From Hymenobacter frigidus (lineage in GTDB: Bacteria; Bacteroidota; Bacteroidia; Cytophagales; Hymenobacteraceae), in assembly GCF_014640435.1 (NCBI RefSeq), contig NZ_BMGY01000006.1, positions 62,001 through 126,000 of the forward strand: DNA of 64,000 bases, given 5' to 3'. The position numbers were made by a program, and so were the translations under genes. This document shows, one piece after another, positions 50,910 to 59,593 of this stretch (position 1 is the stretch's first letter; the number at the start of each line of letters is the position of its first letter). A model generated the notes under the pieces. It saw only the letters and a list, made by a program, of their open reading frames with translations. It was not told the origin of the DNA and searched no databases.

Positions 50910-52307
50910 TTGAAGCAGTTCCCCTACGTTTTCTTTCTTGGCATTGGCGGCATCGGCATGTCGGCCCTGGCGCGTTGGTTTCGGGCCAACGGCCATCAGG
51001 TGAGCGGCTACGACAAAACTGAAACTCCGCTCACCCAGGCGCTGGCCTCCGAAGGCATTGCCATTCACTACGCCGATGTAGTGGAGAATATTCCGGCCGA
51101 AATCCGAACGCACCGCGCGCAAACGCTGGTGGTGCTCACGCCCGCCATCCCCGCCGATAGTCGGGAATGGGCCTGGCTGCGAGCCGAGAACTACGACATT
51201 CGCAAGCGCAGCCAGGTGCTGGGCGTGCTCACCCACGGGCACTACACCATTGCCGTGGCCGGCACGCACGGCAAAACCACCACCAGCAGCATGGTGGCCC
51301 ACCTGCTGCACCACGCCGGCCACGACGTCGGGGCCTTTCTGGGTGGCATTGCTGTGAACCTGGGCAGCAACCTGCTGCTGCCGGGCGCGCCCGATGCGCC
51401 TATCGTGGTAGAAGCCGACGAGTACGACCGCAGCTTCCTGACGCTGCACCCCGACGTGGCCATCGTGACCAGCACCGATGCCGACCATCTGGATATCTAC
51501 GGCGACCAGGCGGCCCTGATAGATTCGTTTCGTCAGTTCGTGGGCCAAATCAAGCCCGGCGGCACCCTGCTCATCAACCACATCGCCGACCCTAGCGTAG
51601 CTGCCGCCGCACCCGCTGGCACCCGCATTATCCGCTACGGCCTCAATGCCGCGCAGGGGCCGGAATTATTTGCCGCCAATATTTCCGCTGAAGGTCACCA
51701 GTTTCACTTCAATCTGCACAGTCTGCAAGGGGTAATCAGCAACCTGGAGTTGGCCGTGCCGGGCTATCACAACGTAGAGAATATGCTGGCCGCCGCCGCG
51801 GTCGCCCAACTACAGGGCGTGAAGGAAGAAGAACTGCGTGCCGCCGTAGCGGCTTACCGCGGTGTGAAACGCCGGTTTGAGTTCGTAGTGACCACGCCCG
51901 AACACGTTTATCTGGACGATTACGCTCATCACCCACGCGAAATCGAGGCCTTCCTGCGTTCGGTACGGGCGCTGTATCCGGGTAAGCGGCTGCGGGTTAT
52001 TTTCCAGCCCCATCTGTTCACCCGCACTCGGGACTTCGCGGCAGGCTTTTCCAAGAGTTTAAGTATTGCAGATGAGGTATTTTTATTGGATATTTACCCC
52101 GCCCGTGAGCAGCCGCTGCCGGGCATCACCTCCGAAATTCTACTGGCCGACATCACTGCGCCTACCAAAGCTATTTGTACCAAAGCGGAAATTCTGAGTG
52201 CTGCTCAAACCGATAACTCATTCGACATTCTGGCCACGGTAGGAGCGGGGGATATCGACACGCTGGTACCGCAATTAAAATTGCTGCTGACGGAGCGCTG
52301 GAAATAA
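50910..52307 (+). CDS. murC: UDP-MurNAc:L-Ala ligase MurC
   Basis: 465 residues, start TTG at 50910. N-terminal YVFFLGIGGIGMSALARWFR, ATP loop VAGTHGKTTTSSMVAHLLHH, VEADEYDRSFLTLHPDVAIV, and C-terminal LDDYAHHPREIEAFLRSVRA with QPHLFTRTRDFAAGF. It adds L-Ala to UDP-MurNAc. A family-2 palindrome and ~240 bp separate it from ftsQ. Confidence 0.95.
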   Translation: MKQFPYVFFLGIGGIGMSALARWFRANGHQVSGYDKTETPLTQALASEGIAIHYADVVENIPAEIRTHRAQTLVVLTPAIPADSREWAWLRAENYDIRKRSQVLGVLTHGHYTIAVAGTHGKTTTSSMVAHLLHHAGHDVGAFLGGIAVNLGSNLLLPGAPDAPIVVEADEYDRSFLTLHPDVAIVTSTDADHLDIYGDQAALIDSFRQFVGQIKPGGTLLINHIADPSVAAAAPAGTRIIRYGLNAAQGPELFAANISAEGHQFHFNLHSLQGVISNLELAVPGYHNVENMLAAAAVAQLQGVKEEELRAAVAAYRGVKRRFEFVVTTPEHVYLDDYAHHPREIEAFLRSVRALYPGKRLRVIFQPHLFTRTRDFAAGFSKSLSIADEVFLLDIYPAREQPLPGITSEILLADITAPTKAICTKAEILSAAQTDNSFDILATVGAGDIDTLVPQLKLLLTERWK

Positions 52308-52321
52308 ATAATTTAGTGAAC

Positions 52322-52345
52322 CAGCCCAAACATTGTATTGGGCTG
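52322..52345 (+). terminator. Weak hairpin after murC
   Basis: CAGCCCAA (52322-52329) pairs with TTGGGCTG (52338-52345), followed by AATTAA. If it terminates at all it would be partial, since ftsQ-ftsA-ftsZ have no other evident promoter. Confidence 0.4.
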
Positions 52346-52355
52346 AATTAACACA

Positions 52356-52510
52356 ATGAAGCTTTTTAGTAATTTATCAGGCGGTCATGCCGAGCGTAGT
52401 CGAGGCATCTCGCTCGGGCCGTTCGGGCCGTTCAACGAGGCGGGCGAGATGCCTCGGCTGCGCTCGGCATGACAGTCACTTAGTTTTTTTGAATTCCTAA
52501 ACAGCTTCAT
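52356..52510. repeat. Dispersed palindrome, family 2, with AAGCTTTTTAG/CTAAACAGCTTC ends
   Basis: Core arms GGTCATGCCGAGCGTAGTCG… / …CTGCGCTCGGCATGAC (52383-52474) enclose a loop with GGGCCGTTC repeated. The outer ends (ATGAAGCTTTTTAG, CTAAACAGCTTCAT) match those of the 8598-8790 element. Confidence 0.85.
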
Positions 52511-52549
52511 CACCGCACCAGCACATCATCAAATCAGATAATCATAAAT

Positions 52550-53308
52550 TTGGAACGCACCGTTAGAAACTTAATTGTTGCCGCCGTCTGCCTGCTGGTG
52601 CTGGGCGGACTGGGCGTATTTGCGGCCCTGCGCCAGGCGGCCCGGCCCGTCGATACCGTCGTGGTCAATATCGCCAACGAGTTCGATAACTACTTCATCA
52701 GCGAGCGCGGCGTCACGGCCCTGCTCACCAAGGGTGGCAAAGAGCCCGTGCTGGGCACCCAGCCCGAAGGGCCGCGCCTGCGCGAGTTGGAAGTCCGTTT
52801 AAAGGCCCACGCCTTCGTGCGTGATGCCCAGGTGTACCGTGACCTGGCGGGCAACCTGCACGCCGACGTCCGCCAGAATCGCCCCATTGCCCGCCTCACG
52901 CACCCCGACACCCGCCTCGACACTTACGTGGACGCCGAAGGCCGCAGCCTGCCGCTCTCACCCTTGTTTACGGCCCGGGTGGCCACGGTGGCGCGGCCCG
53001 GCGGAGCCAACCTGCCAAGTGCATTTTTCCAGGACAGCACCGGTCGGCGCTACCTCGAGTTCCTGCGGTACGTCGACGAGCACGAGTTCTGGAAAGCCCA
53101 GGTTTCGGAGGTGTTCATCGAGCCCGGTGGCAAGCTGTCGTTTACCCAGCAAGTGGGCGACCAGCGCATAGAATTTGGGCTGCCCGAAAATATTTCTGAA
53201 AAATTCGCAAAGCTCATGGTATTTTACCGTCAGATTCCGTCAGTTTTGGGGTGGGATACCTACCACCGCGTAAACGTAGAATACCAAAATCAAATCATTT
53301 GCGAATAG
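52550..53308 (+). CDS. ftsQ: Division protein FtsQ
   Basis: 252 residues, start TTG at 52550. Membrane helix ~8-27 (LIVAAVCLLVLGGLGVFAAL), then POTRA-like and FtsQ beta domains (~35-250; GVTALLTKGGKEPVLG, DAQVYRDLAGNLHADVRQNR). It recruits the FtsL/FtsI complex. Position before ftsA-ftsZ fits. Sequence similarity of FtsQ across phyla is low, so the call leans on topology and order. 84 bp to ftsA. Confidence 0.88.
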   Translation: MERTVRNLIVAAVCLLVLGGLGVFAALRQAARPVDTVVVNIANEFDNYFISERGVTALLTKGGKEPVLGTQPEGPRLRELEVRLKAHAFVRDAQVYRDLAGNLHADVRQNRPIARLTHPDTRLDTYVDAEGRSLPLSPLFTARVATVARPGGANLPSAFFQDSTGRRYLEFLRYVDEHEFWKAQVSEVFIEPGGKLSFTQQVGDQRIEFGLPENISEKFAKLMVFYRQIPSVLGWDTYHRVNVEYQNQIICE

Positions 53309-53392
53309 AAATTCGCTGAATCATAGGCTGTTAGGCCGCAAGTTTTCCATTCCCAACCCACGCTTTCTTCACTGCTCGCCAGCACCGCATCT

Positions 53393-54799
53393 ATGCAACA
53401 AGACAAAATCGTCGTCGGGCTCGACATTGGTACCACTAAAATCTGCGCCTTGGTGGGCCGCAAAAACGAATTCGGCAAACTCGAAATTCTGGGCATGGGC
53501 AAAGCCGTGTCGGAGGGAGTTTCCCGGGGCATCGTGCTGAATATTGACAAGACCGTTGACGCCATTAAACGGGCTATCCGGCAGGCGGAGGAACAGTCCG
53601 GAATTAGCATTGGAGTGGTAAACGTGGGCATTGCCGGCCAGCACATCAAAAGCCTGCAGCACAACGGCAGCATCACGCGCAACTCGCACGATACCATCGG
53701 GCCCGACGACGTGAACCGCCTCACGCAGGACATGTACCGCCTCGTGACCCAGCCCGGCTCGCAAATCATCCACGTGATGCCGCAGGACTACAAAGTGGAC
53801 TACGAGGAAGGCATCGCCGACCCCGTGGGCTACGAAGGCGTGCGCCTGGAAGGCAACTTCCACATCATCACGGCCCAAAGCACGGCCATCAATAACATCA
53901 ACAAGTGCGTGACCAAGGCCGGCCTCGAAATCGCCGACCTGATTCTTGAGCCCCTGGCCAGTTCCATGTCCATCCTCTCGGAGGAGGAGAAGGAGGCCGG
54001 TGTGGCCCTGATTGACATCGGGGGCGGTACTACCGATTTGGCGGTGTTCAAGGACGGCATCATCCGCCACGCGGCGGTGCTGCCATTTGGCGGCAACATT
54101 ATCACGCAGGACATCAAGACCGGCTGCAATGTGGCCCCCGGCCAGGCTGAGCAGCTGAAGGTAAAATTCGGCAAAGCCATTGCCGAAGAAGCCTCCGATT
54201 ACGAAATCGTGAGCATTCCCGGCCTGCCGAACCGCCCGCCCAAGGAGGTTTCGCTGAAAAACCTGGCGTACATCATCGAGGCCCGCATGTCGGAAATCAT
54301 GGAGTTGGTGTATGCTGAAATCTATCGCATGGGCCTGCACGACAAGCTGTCGGCGGGCATCGTGCTCACCGGCGGCGGCTCACAGCTCCAGAACCTGGAG
54401 CAGCTCACCGAGTACATCACCGGTCTGGATACCCGCATTGGCTACCCCAATCAGCACCTCGGCAAAAGCCGCATCGAGGCGGTGAAGTCGCCGATGTATG
54501 CGACCACGGTAGGCCTCGTGCTGTCGGGGTACCATTCCCTCGACGAACGCAACCAGTCGCGGGCTCCTTACGAGCAGGAAGCGCAAGTGCTGGCCCCTGC
54601 GTACTACGCGCCCCAGGCGGCTCCCGTAGCCCCGGCGCATGTGGAGACGCGTGCTGTGGTGCCCGCCGTAGCGGCTGCCGCGCCGGCCGCCGTGCCCGCT
54701 AAGCCCAAGGAGCCCGGCGCCGCCAGCCGCTTCTTCAAAGACATTATCAGCCGCACCAAGGGGCTGCTGATTGACGATTACGACGATAAATCCTACTAG
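53393..54799 (+). CDS. ftsA: Division protein FtsA
   Basis: 468 residues. Actin-like ATPase: IVVGLDIGTTKICALVGRKN (phosphate 1), GVALIDIGGGTTDLAVFKDG (phosphate 2), AGIVLTGGGSQLQNLEQLTE (adenosine). The C-terminus has an Ala/Pro linker (~410-440) and an amphipathic end SRFFKDIISRTKGLLIDDYD for membrane binding. It tethers FtsZ filaments to the membrane. The linker is longer than in E. coli FtsA. Confidence 0.95.
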   Translation: MQQDKIVVGLDIGTTKICALVGRKNEFGKLEILGMGKAVSEGVSRGIVLNIDKTVDAIKRAIRQAEEQSGISIGVVNVGIAGQHIKSLQHNGSITRNSHDTIGPDDVNRLTQDMYRLVTQPGSQIIHVMPQDYKVDYEEGIADPVGYEGVRLEGNFHIITAQSTAINNINKCVTKAGLEIADLILEPLASSMSILSEEEKEAGVALIDIGGGTTDLAVFKDGIIRHAAVLPFGGNIITQDIKTGCNVAPGQAEQLKVKFGKAIAEEASDYEIVSIPGLPNRPPKEVSLKNLAYIIEARMSEIMELVYAEIYRMGLHDKLSAGIVLTGGGSQLQNLEQLTEYITGLDTRIGYPNQHLGKSRIEAVKSPMYATTVGLVLSGYHSLDERNQSRAPYEQEAQVLAPAYYAPQAAPVAPAHVETRAVVPAVAAAAPAAVPAKPKEPGAASRFFKDIISRTKGLLIDDYDDKSY

Positions 54800-54805
54800 G
54801 TGTAA

Positions 54806-54888
54806 ATTATGAGTTGTGAATTATGAGTGATGAATTGACAGCTGAAAAGTTAGTCTGTTCAGTAAATTCATAATTCACAATTCATAAT
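54806..54888. repeat. AT-rich inverted repeat between ftsA and ftsZ
   Basis: ATTATGAGTTGTGAATTATGA (54806-54826) pairs with TCATAATTCACAATTCATAA at 54868 onward, with one or two mismatches. It fills most of the 104-bp gap. Confidence 0.7.
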
Positions 54889-54903
54889 GCATAATTAAAA
54901 AAT

Positions 54904-56391
54904 ATGAATTACAAATTCGATATTCCCGCGCAGAGCAAGTCCATCATCAAGGTGATTGGGGTGGGTGGCGGTGGCTCCAATGCCGTGAAGCACATGTATA
55001 AGCAGGGCATCAAGGATGTAGAGTTTATCATCTGCAACACGGACCACCAGGCGCTGCAAAGCTCCACGGTGCCCAACAAGCTCCAGATTGGCGTTGACTT
55101 GACGGAAGGTCTCGGCGCGGGGGCCAAGCCCGAGCGCGGCCGGCAAGCGGCACTTGAAAGCAAGGAACAAATCCGCGAGCTGCTGAACCACGGCACCAAA
55201 ATGCTGTTTATCACGGCCGGTATGGGCGGTGGTACGGGCACGGGGGCAGCTCCGGTGATTGCGCAGGTGGCGCAGGAGCTTGGTATTCTCACGGTGGGTA
55301 TTGTCACGGCTCCGTTCATGTTTGAGGGCAAGAAGAAGCGCCTGCAGGCTGAGCTGGGTATCAAGGAGCTGAGCGAGCATTGCGATACCATTCTGGTCAT
55401 TCTCAACGACAAGCTGCCGCAGATTTACGGCAACCTGACCATGAGCGCCGCCTTCGCCAAGGCTGATACGGTGCTGACCACGGCGGCCAAGTCCATTGCC
55501 GAAATCATCACGGTGACCAGTGATGTAAACGTCGACTTTGAAGACGTGAAAACGACGATGAAGGAGTCGGGGGCCGCTGTAATGGGCAGCAGCATCACCG
55601 AAGGTGAAAACCGCGCCCGTCGCGCCGCCGAGGAGGCCCTGAACTCGCCGCTGCTCAACAACACCGACATCCACGGCGCGCAGAAAATCCTGCTTTCCAT
55701 CATGTCGGGCGCGGAGCACGAGTTGGAGATGGACGAGCTGACGGAAATCACCGAATATATCCAGGAGAAAGCCGGGCAGGACGCGGAAATGATTTTCGGC
55801 CACGGCATTGATGAGACGCTGGGTCAGAACATTCGCGTGACGGTAATTGCCACGGGTTTTGCCCGCGACGCGCATTCCATCACCACGCCCGGCATGGGCG
55901 GTGCTACCGAGCCAAGTGTAGCTGCCGCACCGCATGTGTCTCCCGCAACTGAACGTCAGGAAGCTGCTCCCGCAGCTGGTGCTGCGTCATTCGTGCCCAG
56001 CTTTAGCAATGCCGCGCCGGAACCCGCCCGGGTTACGTTTGACCTGAATGGCCCCACGGCGCATAACACGCCCCCGCTGGCCGGTGTGCCGGCTGCCGCA
56101 CCCACCGAGCCGGTGCTTACTTCCAGCGCTCCTACGGCCACCCCGGAAGCAACGCGCCCCCGCCCCGCCCTCGATGTCCAGGCCCAGGAGCGCCGCCGCC
56201 GCTTGCAGGAGCTCAGCAACGGTCTGCCCCCCGAGGCGGTGAGCCAATACGACACGCCTGCTTATCTGCGTCGTCAGGTGAAATTGGAGAATGTAGAGCC
56301 TAGCTCCGCGCAGAATATCTCCCGGTTTAATCTATCGGATGATAACGAATTACTCGGTGACAACCGGTTTCTGCATGACAATGTGGATTAG
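54904..56391 (+). CDS. ftsZ: Division protein FtsZ
   Basis: 495 residues. Tubulin-like GTPase: VIGVGGGGSNAVKHMYKQGI, GMGGGTGTGAAPVIAQVAQE (T4 loop), NDKLPQIYGNLTM, and T7-loop VNVDFEDVKTTM. The linker (~330-440) is Pro/Ala-rich. The conserved C-terminal peptide is present as YDTPAYLRRQVKL, but ~30 more residues follow it (NISRFNLSDDNELLGDNRF…), an extension. It forms the Z ring. A strong terminator follows. Confidence 0.96.
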   Translation: MNYKFDIPAQSKSIIKVIGVGGGGSNAVKHMYKQGIKDVEFIICNTDHQALQSSTVPNKLQIGVDLTEGLGAGAKPERGRQAALESKEQIRELLNHGTKMLFITAGMGGGTGTGAAPVIAQVAQELGILTVGIVTAPFMFEGKKKRLQAELGIKELSEHCDTILVILNDKLPQIYGNLTMSAAFAKADTVLTTAAKSIAEIITVTSDVNVDFEDVKTTMKESGAAVMGSSITEGENRARRAAEEALNSPLLNNTDIHGAQKILLSIMSGAEHELEMDELTEITEYIQEKAGQDAEMIFGHGIDETLGQNIRVTVIATGFARDAHSITTPGMGGATEPSVAAAPHVSPATERQEAAPAAGAASFVPSFSNAAPEPARVTFDLNGPTAHNTPPLAGVPAAAPTEPVLTSSAPTATPEATRPRPALDVQAQERRRRLQELSNGLPPEAVSQYDTPAYLRRQVKLENVEPSSAQNISRFNLSDDNELLGDNRFLHDNVD

Positions 56392-56412
56392 GTAGTTTAT
56401 TGATTACCGGTC

Positions 56413-56460
56413 ACAAAAAAACTGCCGTTGCTGAGACTCTCAGCAACGGCAGTTTTTTGT
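56413..56460 (+). terminator. Strong terminator ending the dcw cluster
   Basis: ACAAAAAAACTGCCGTTGCTGAG pairs almost perfectly with CTCAGCAACGGCAGTTTTTTGT; the stem is 22-23 bp with a T run. 56461-56620 shows no gene. Confidence 0.92.
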
Positions 56461-56670
56461 AGGTAACGAATAGGTATTGCTGCAGATGTGGAATTCATTA
56501 CTTGTCCTGCCCGGAACTGCTGCCCAATAAATATTAAAAGTACAAGGTAAAAACTAAAAGCCTAATAGAATTCCGTCCGCTGAAACCGCTGCTGGTAGCG
56601 AACTAAAGCCGAAGATTACAACGTCTAGCCATACTTGCAGCAATACTCATGTTGGCTGCTGTTATACTTT

Positions 56671-57303
56671 CTATGATTCAATTCCCAAAATAAGAACAAT
56701 TCGTCCTGTTGATGTTTTATAAACTTCAATTTCAGATAAAACTAAATCCGCTATGTCGTGTCCCCAAATTCCATATTTTCCGTTCGTTTGATTTCTATTA
56801 TACATTCTTGTTCGCTTATCAATCGGGATTGTCTTAACAGTTGCACTCTTTTCTTCTTCCTCGTATAATTTAAAATAATGTAAATTTATTTCTGATAATA
56901 ATTGTTTTCTTGAAAAACCATTTTTTGATGTTATTGTAAATTCATATTGATTTGTAAGAGGGTAATCAATAATAATTTTCAACGTATTCTCCTTAATAAC
57001 GATTTCGTCACTCTTGTATAAGTTTGGTATGTCCTGTTTTGCATTCTCAATACTTGCCCACGGAATAAATCCATCCCCATAATCTTTTTTATTGTCAGTT
57101 TTCACCTTAAATGAAATTGCATAAATTAACTCTCCAATATCTTCACTCTTCTTTTCAGTCGCTTTCTTTTCGTTTTCCTGAATAACGGCAACTGGGTCTT
57201 TTACTTCTTGCTTTTCATTAGTTTTTTGAGTTTGTCCTTTGCAACTTGTAAATACAATTGTCGAAAGGAGAATAAAATATTTAGCTATTCTATTTCTTGT
57301 CAT
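56671..57303 (-). CDS. Low-GC lipoprotein gene, unknown function
   Basis: 210 residues from the ATG at 57303. Lipobox VFTSC (Cys21), a Lys/Glu-rich linker to ~60, then a mixed alpha/beta region (EDIGELIYAISFKVKTDNKK, DEIVIKENTLKIIIDYPLTN, GKYGIWGHDIADLVLSEIEV). Codons are strongly A/T-ending, unlike every neighbour, so it was probably acquired from a low-GC Bacteroidetes donor. It has no paralogue in the window. No catalytic motif is seen. Confidence 0.8.
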   Translation of the reverse strand: MTRNRIAKYFILLSTIVFTSCKGQTQKTNEKQEVKDPVAVIQENEKKATEKKSEDIGELIYAISFKVKTDNKKDYGDGFIPWASIENAKQDIPNLYKSDEIVIKENTLKIIIDYPLTNQYEFTITSKNGFSRKQLLSEINLHYFKLYEEEEKSATVKTIPIDKRTRMYNRNQTNGKYGIWGHDIADLVLSEIEVYKTSTGRIVLILGIES

Positions 57304-57353
57304 TTTATGTAATTGTAAATTTTGAGGTCGTCCCTGTAATAGCAGCCAACACT

Positions 57354-57395
57354 CGGATTGCAGCAACTCGCAGCGTTGCAAGTTGCTGCAATCCG
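57354..57395. repeat. attC-like palindrome upstream of the cassette gene
   Basis: CGGATTGCAGCAACT (57354-57368) pairs perfectly with AGTTGCTGCAATCCG (57381-57395) around CGCAGCGTTGCA. Flanked by AGCAGCCAAC on one side and TCCGCAAGTTG on the other. Confidence 0.7.
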
Positions 57396-57469
57396 TCCTT
57401 AGTCCGCAAGTTGATTGCGTAAAGCTAGTCGACTTGGCTGGGATTACGCAACACGTACCCAAGCCCTGG

Positions 57470-58546
57470 CTACTCCGCATACGCCAGCCGGTTCTTCCAC
57501 TTATTTAGCGGGGCCTCCAGCCAGTGCCAGGAGGTGGCGGCCAGCAGTAGCAGCACCGGCAGCAACAGCAGCACCGTGGGCAGCGGGCTGAGCCAGAACT
57601 GGCGGGTTTCGGCGGTGGGGAAAATTCGAAACACAACCCGCTGGTAAAGTACCGGCAGCAGTAGGTGGTAGAGGTAGCAGCCGTAGCTGCGCTGGCCTAC
57701 CCATTGCAACACCGGCGACAGCAGGAAATTGGTGCCGTGTGCCTGGCCCACCGCCGGCCGGTGCAGCACCCAACTCAAGGTGAGAAATGCCGCACCGCTG
57801 CCCACCGTGGTATAGACGAATAGCCAGAGCGCGTGCGCATTGGTGGCATGCGTGGCCAGCCAGAGCCCGGCCCAGGCCGCCCAGGCCAGCACCACCCAGC
57901 GCCCTTGCGCCAGTGCTTGCACGCGTGGCGAATGCTCCACGATGCGCAGCACTGCGCCGATGGCAAACATATCGAGACACGAAGGCAGCAGCACGAGCAC
58001 GAAATCGGGCGAAACCCAAGTGCTCCACAGGATGCGAAATAGCAGGGCACTGCCGGCTACGGCCAAAAGCGGACCGATGCGCCGCCCCATTAAACCCAGT
58101 AAGAAGGGCCAAACCAGGTAAAACTGTTCGTCGACGGCCATGGTCCAGTAGTGCCCCACGCCCTCGCCCCAGTGGTGGAGGCGGTAGAATAGCAGGTTGG
58201 AAACCGGCAGGATAAACCAGCCGGGGTACTCGCGCAGGGTAGCCAGGGGCAGTAGCGCCCCCAGCAGCAAGGCCAGGTAATACGGTGGCAAAATGCGTAG
58301 TCCCCGCCGCTGGTAGAAGGTGACGAGCCGCCGGCCCCACCCAGCCGGTGCGCCGGGGTGGAGCTGTTGCTTCCAGATAATACCGGAAATTAGGTAGCCG
58401 CTGAGGACGAAGAAGGTAATGCGGCCAATTTCCCCCACCGGAAACGGGGCCCGGGTCCAGTGCGCCAGCACCACCAGCCACACGGCAACGGCCCGCAAGC
58501 CGGTGAGGGCGGGGCGATAGGCAATGGGCGATATGGGAGGCAACAT
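57470..58546 (-). CDS. Acyltransferase 3 family membrane protein
   Basis: 358 residues from the ATG at 58546, about ten membrane helices. Motifs ALTGLRAVAVWLVVLAHW (the conserved His is in AHW), RITFFVLSGYLISGII, RRGLRILPPYYLALLLGALL and HYWTMAVDEQFYLVWPFLLG are those of the OafA/NodX-type O-acyltransferases that acylate cell-surface sugars. Substrate unknown. It stands alone; its gene end lies 70 bp from the cassette end, and a family-2 palindrome lies upstream. Confidence 0.9.
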   Translation of the reverse strand: MLPPISPIAYRPALTGLRAVAVWLVVLAHWTRAPFPVGEIGRITFFVLSGYLISGIIWKQQLHPGAPAGWGRRLVTFYQRRGLRILPPYYLALLLGALLPLATLREYPGWFILPVSNLLFYRLHHWGEGVGHYWTMAVDEQFYLVWPFLLGLMGRRIGPLLAVAGSALLFRILWSTWVSPDFVLVLLPSCLDMFAIGAVLRIVEHSPRVQALAQGRWVVLAWAAWAGLWLATHATNAHALWLFVYTTVGSGAAFLTLSWVLHRPAVGQAHGTNFLLSPVLQWVGQRSYGCYLYHLLLPVLYQRVVFRIFPTAETRQFWLSPLPTVLLLLPVLLLLAATSWHWLEAPLNKWKNRLAYAE

Positions 58547-58575
58547 GACAGGACGGAGCGGGGATGTATGAAAAA

Positions 58576-58706
58576 AGAACGTCATGCTCATCTGGTGTCC
58601 GCGTAGCCGAAGCATCGGGCGCGTGGTAGTAAAATCCAACCGAATGGGTTTACTGCTGCACGCGAGATGCTTCGGCTACGCGGACGCCAGATGAGCATGA
58701 CGTTCT
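58576..58706. repeat. Dispersed palindrome, family 2, intact reference copy
   Basis: 41-base arms (58576-58616 and 58666-58706) with one or two mismatches, loop of 49 bases ending TACTGCTGCACGC. The arms carry the CATCTGGTGTCCGCGTAGCC version also found in the split copy at 6397-6673. Confidence 0.92.
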
Positions 58707-58732
58707 GTTGAGTATAGCGATGCCGCTAAACC

Positions 58733-59467
58733 CTAGCCGAGGGTGTGGTACACGGCCTGCACGTCCTCGTCGTCCTCGAATTTCTCGATGATGGTCATTA
58801 CTTCTTCCAACTGCTCGTCGGTGAGGGCGACGGTGGTGTTGGGCACGCGCTGCAGGTTCACGCTCACTACGTGGCGGCCCTGGGCTTCGAGGGCCTTCTG
58901 CATCTGGCCGAAGTCGGTGAAAGCGGTTTCGACCACGATGTACTTGTGCTCGGCCCCGTGCTCGTCTTCCTCGGTGGTTTCGTACACATCTTCGGCTCCG
59001 AAGTCGATGAGCTCCAGCTCCATTTCGTCGCGGTCGAGGCCAGCGGCGGCCAGTTTAAATACGCCTTTGCGGGTGAAGGTGTAGTCGGAAGAGCCGGCGG
59101 TGCCCAAGGTGCCGTCGTTGCGGTTGAAGATGAGGCGCACGTTGGAAACGGTGCGGGTGGGGTTGTCGGTCGCGGTTTCGATGACGATGGCCACGCCGTG
59201 GGGCAGGTAGCCTTCGTACACCACTTCCTGGTAGTCTTTTTCCTCCTTGCTGTGCGCGCGCTTGATGGCGGCTTCCACCCGGTCTTTGGGCATGTTCACG
59301 CCTTTGGCGTTTTGCATGGCGGCGCGCAGGCGGGCGTTCGAGTCGGGGTTGGGGCCGTTTTCCTTCACGGCCATCACGATTTCTTTGCCGATGCGGGTAA
59401 AGTCTTTCGACATTTTATCCCACCGCTTCATTTTGCGGCCTTTGCGAAATTCGAATGCGCGTCCCAT
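58733..59467 (-). CDS. YebC/PmpR-family regulatory protein
   Basis: 244 residues. N-terminal MGRAFEFRKGRKMKRWDKMS, then ENGPNPDSNARLRAAMQNAK and NMPKDRVEAAIKRAHSKEEK, middle EVVYEGYLPHGVAIVIETAT and NPTRTVSNVRLIFNRNDGTL with GSSDYTFTRKGVF: all standard for the family. YebC proteins act as DNA-binding regulators in some bacteria and help ribosomes through proline stretches in others. Full length. No partner gene nearby. Confidence 0.94.
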   Translation of the reverse strand: MGRAFEFRKGRKMKRWDKMSKDFTRIGKEIVMAVKENGPNPDSNARLRAAMQNAKGVNMPKDRVEAAIKRAHSKEEKDYQEVVYEGYLPHGVAIVIETATDNPTRTVSNVRLIFNRNDGTLGTAGSSDYTFTRKGVFKLAAAGLDRDEMELELIDFGAEDVYETTEEDEHGAEHKYIVVETAFTDFGQMQKALEAQGRHVVSVNLQRVPNTTVALTDEQLEEVMTIIEKFEDDEDVQAVYHTLG

Positions 59468-59593
59468 TTAGCTCAATTTACAATTAGCAGTTAACAATCC
59501 CGTTCCCCTGGCCTGTTTGGTGGCGCTTTCTGAAACGGGCCGCAAGTTAGCCAGAAGGGACGGAGGGGGCAACGGCTGGCCCAACTGCCTGAA

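Larger units (their letters stand above)
56622..57400. mobile_element. Probable single-gene cassette with attC-like ends
   Basis: A low-GC lipoprotein gene is bounded by matching inverted ends: GTTGGCTGCTGTTATAC at 56651-56667 and GTAATAGCAGCCAAC at 57336-57350. The right end carries a perfect 15-bp palindrome; near the left end ACTTGCAGCAA (56633-56643) resembles part of it. Such GCTGTTA/AGCAGCCAAC ends recall the gene-cassette recombination sites I associate with Flavobacterium and related genomes. No integrase lies in the window. Confidence 0.5.

Noticed and set aside
56622..57400. Complete integron
   Set aside because: No integrase gene, and only one cassette-like unit; called only a probable cassette.
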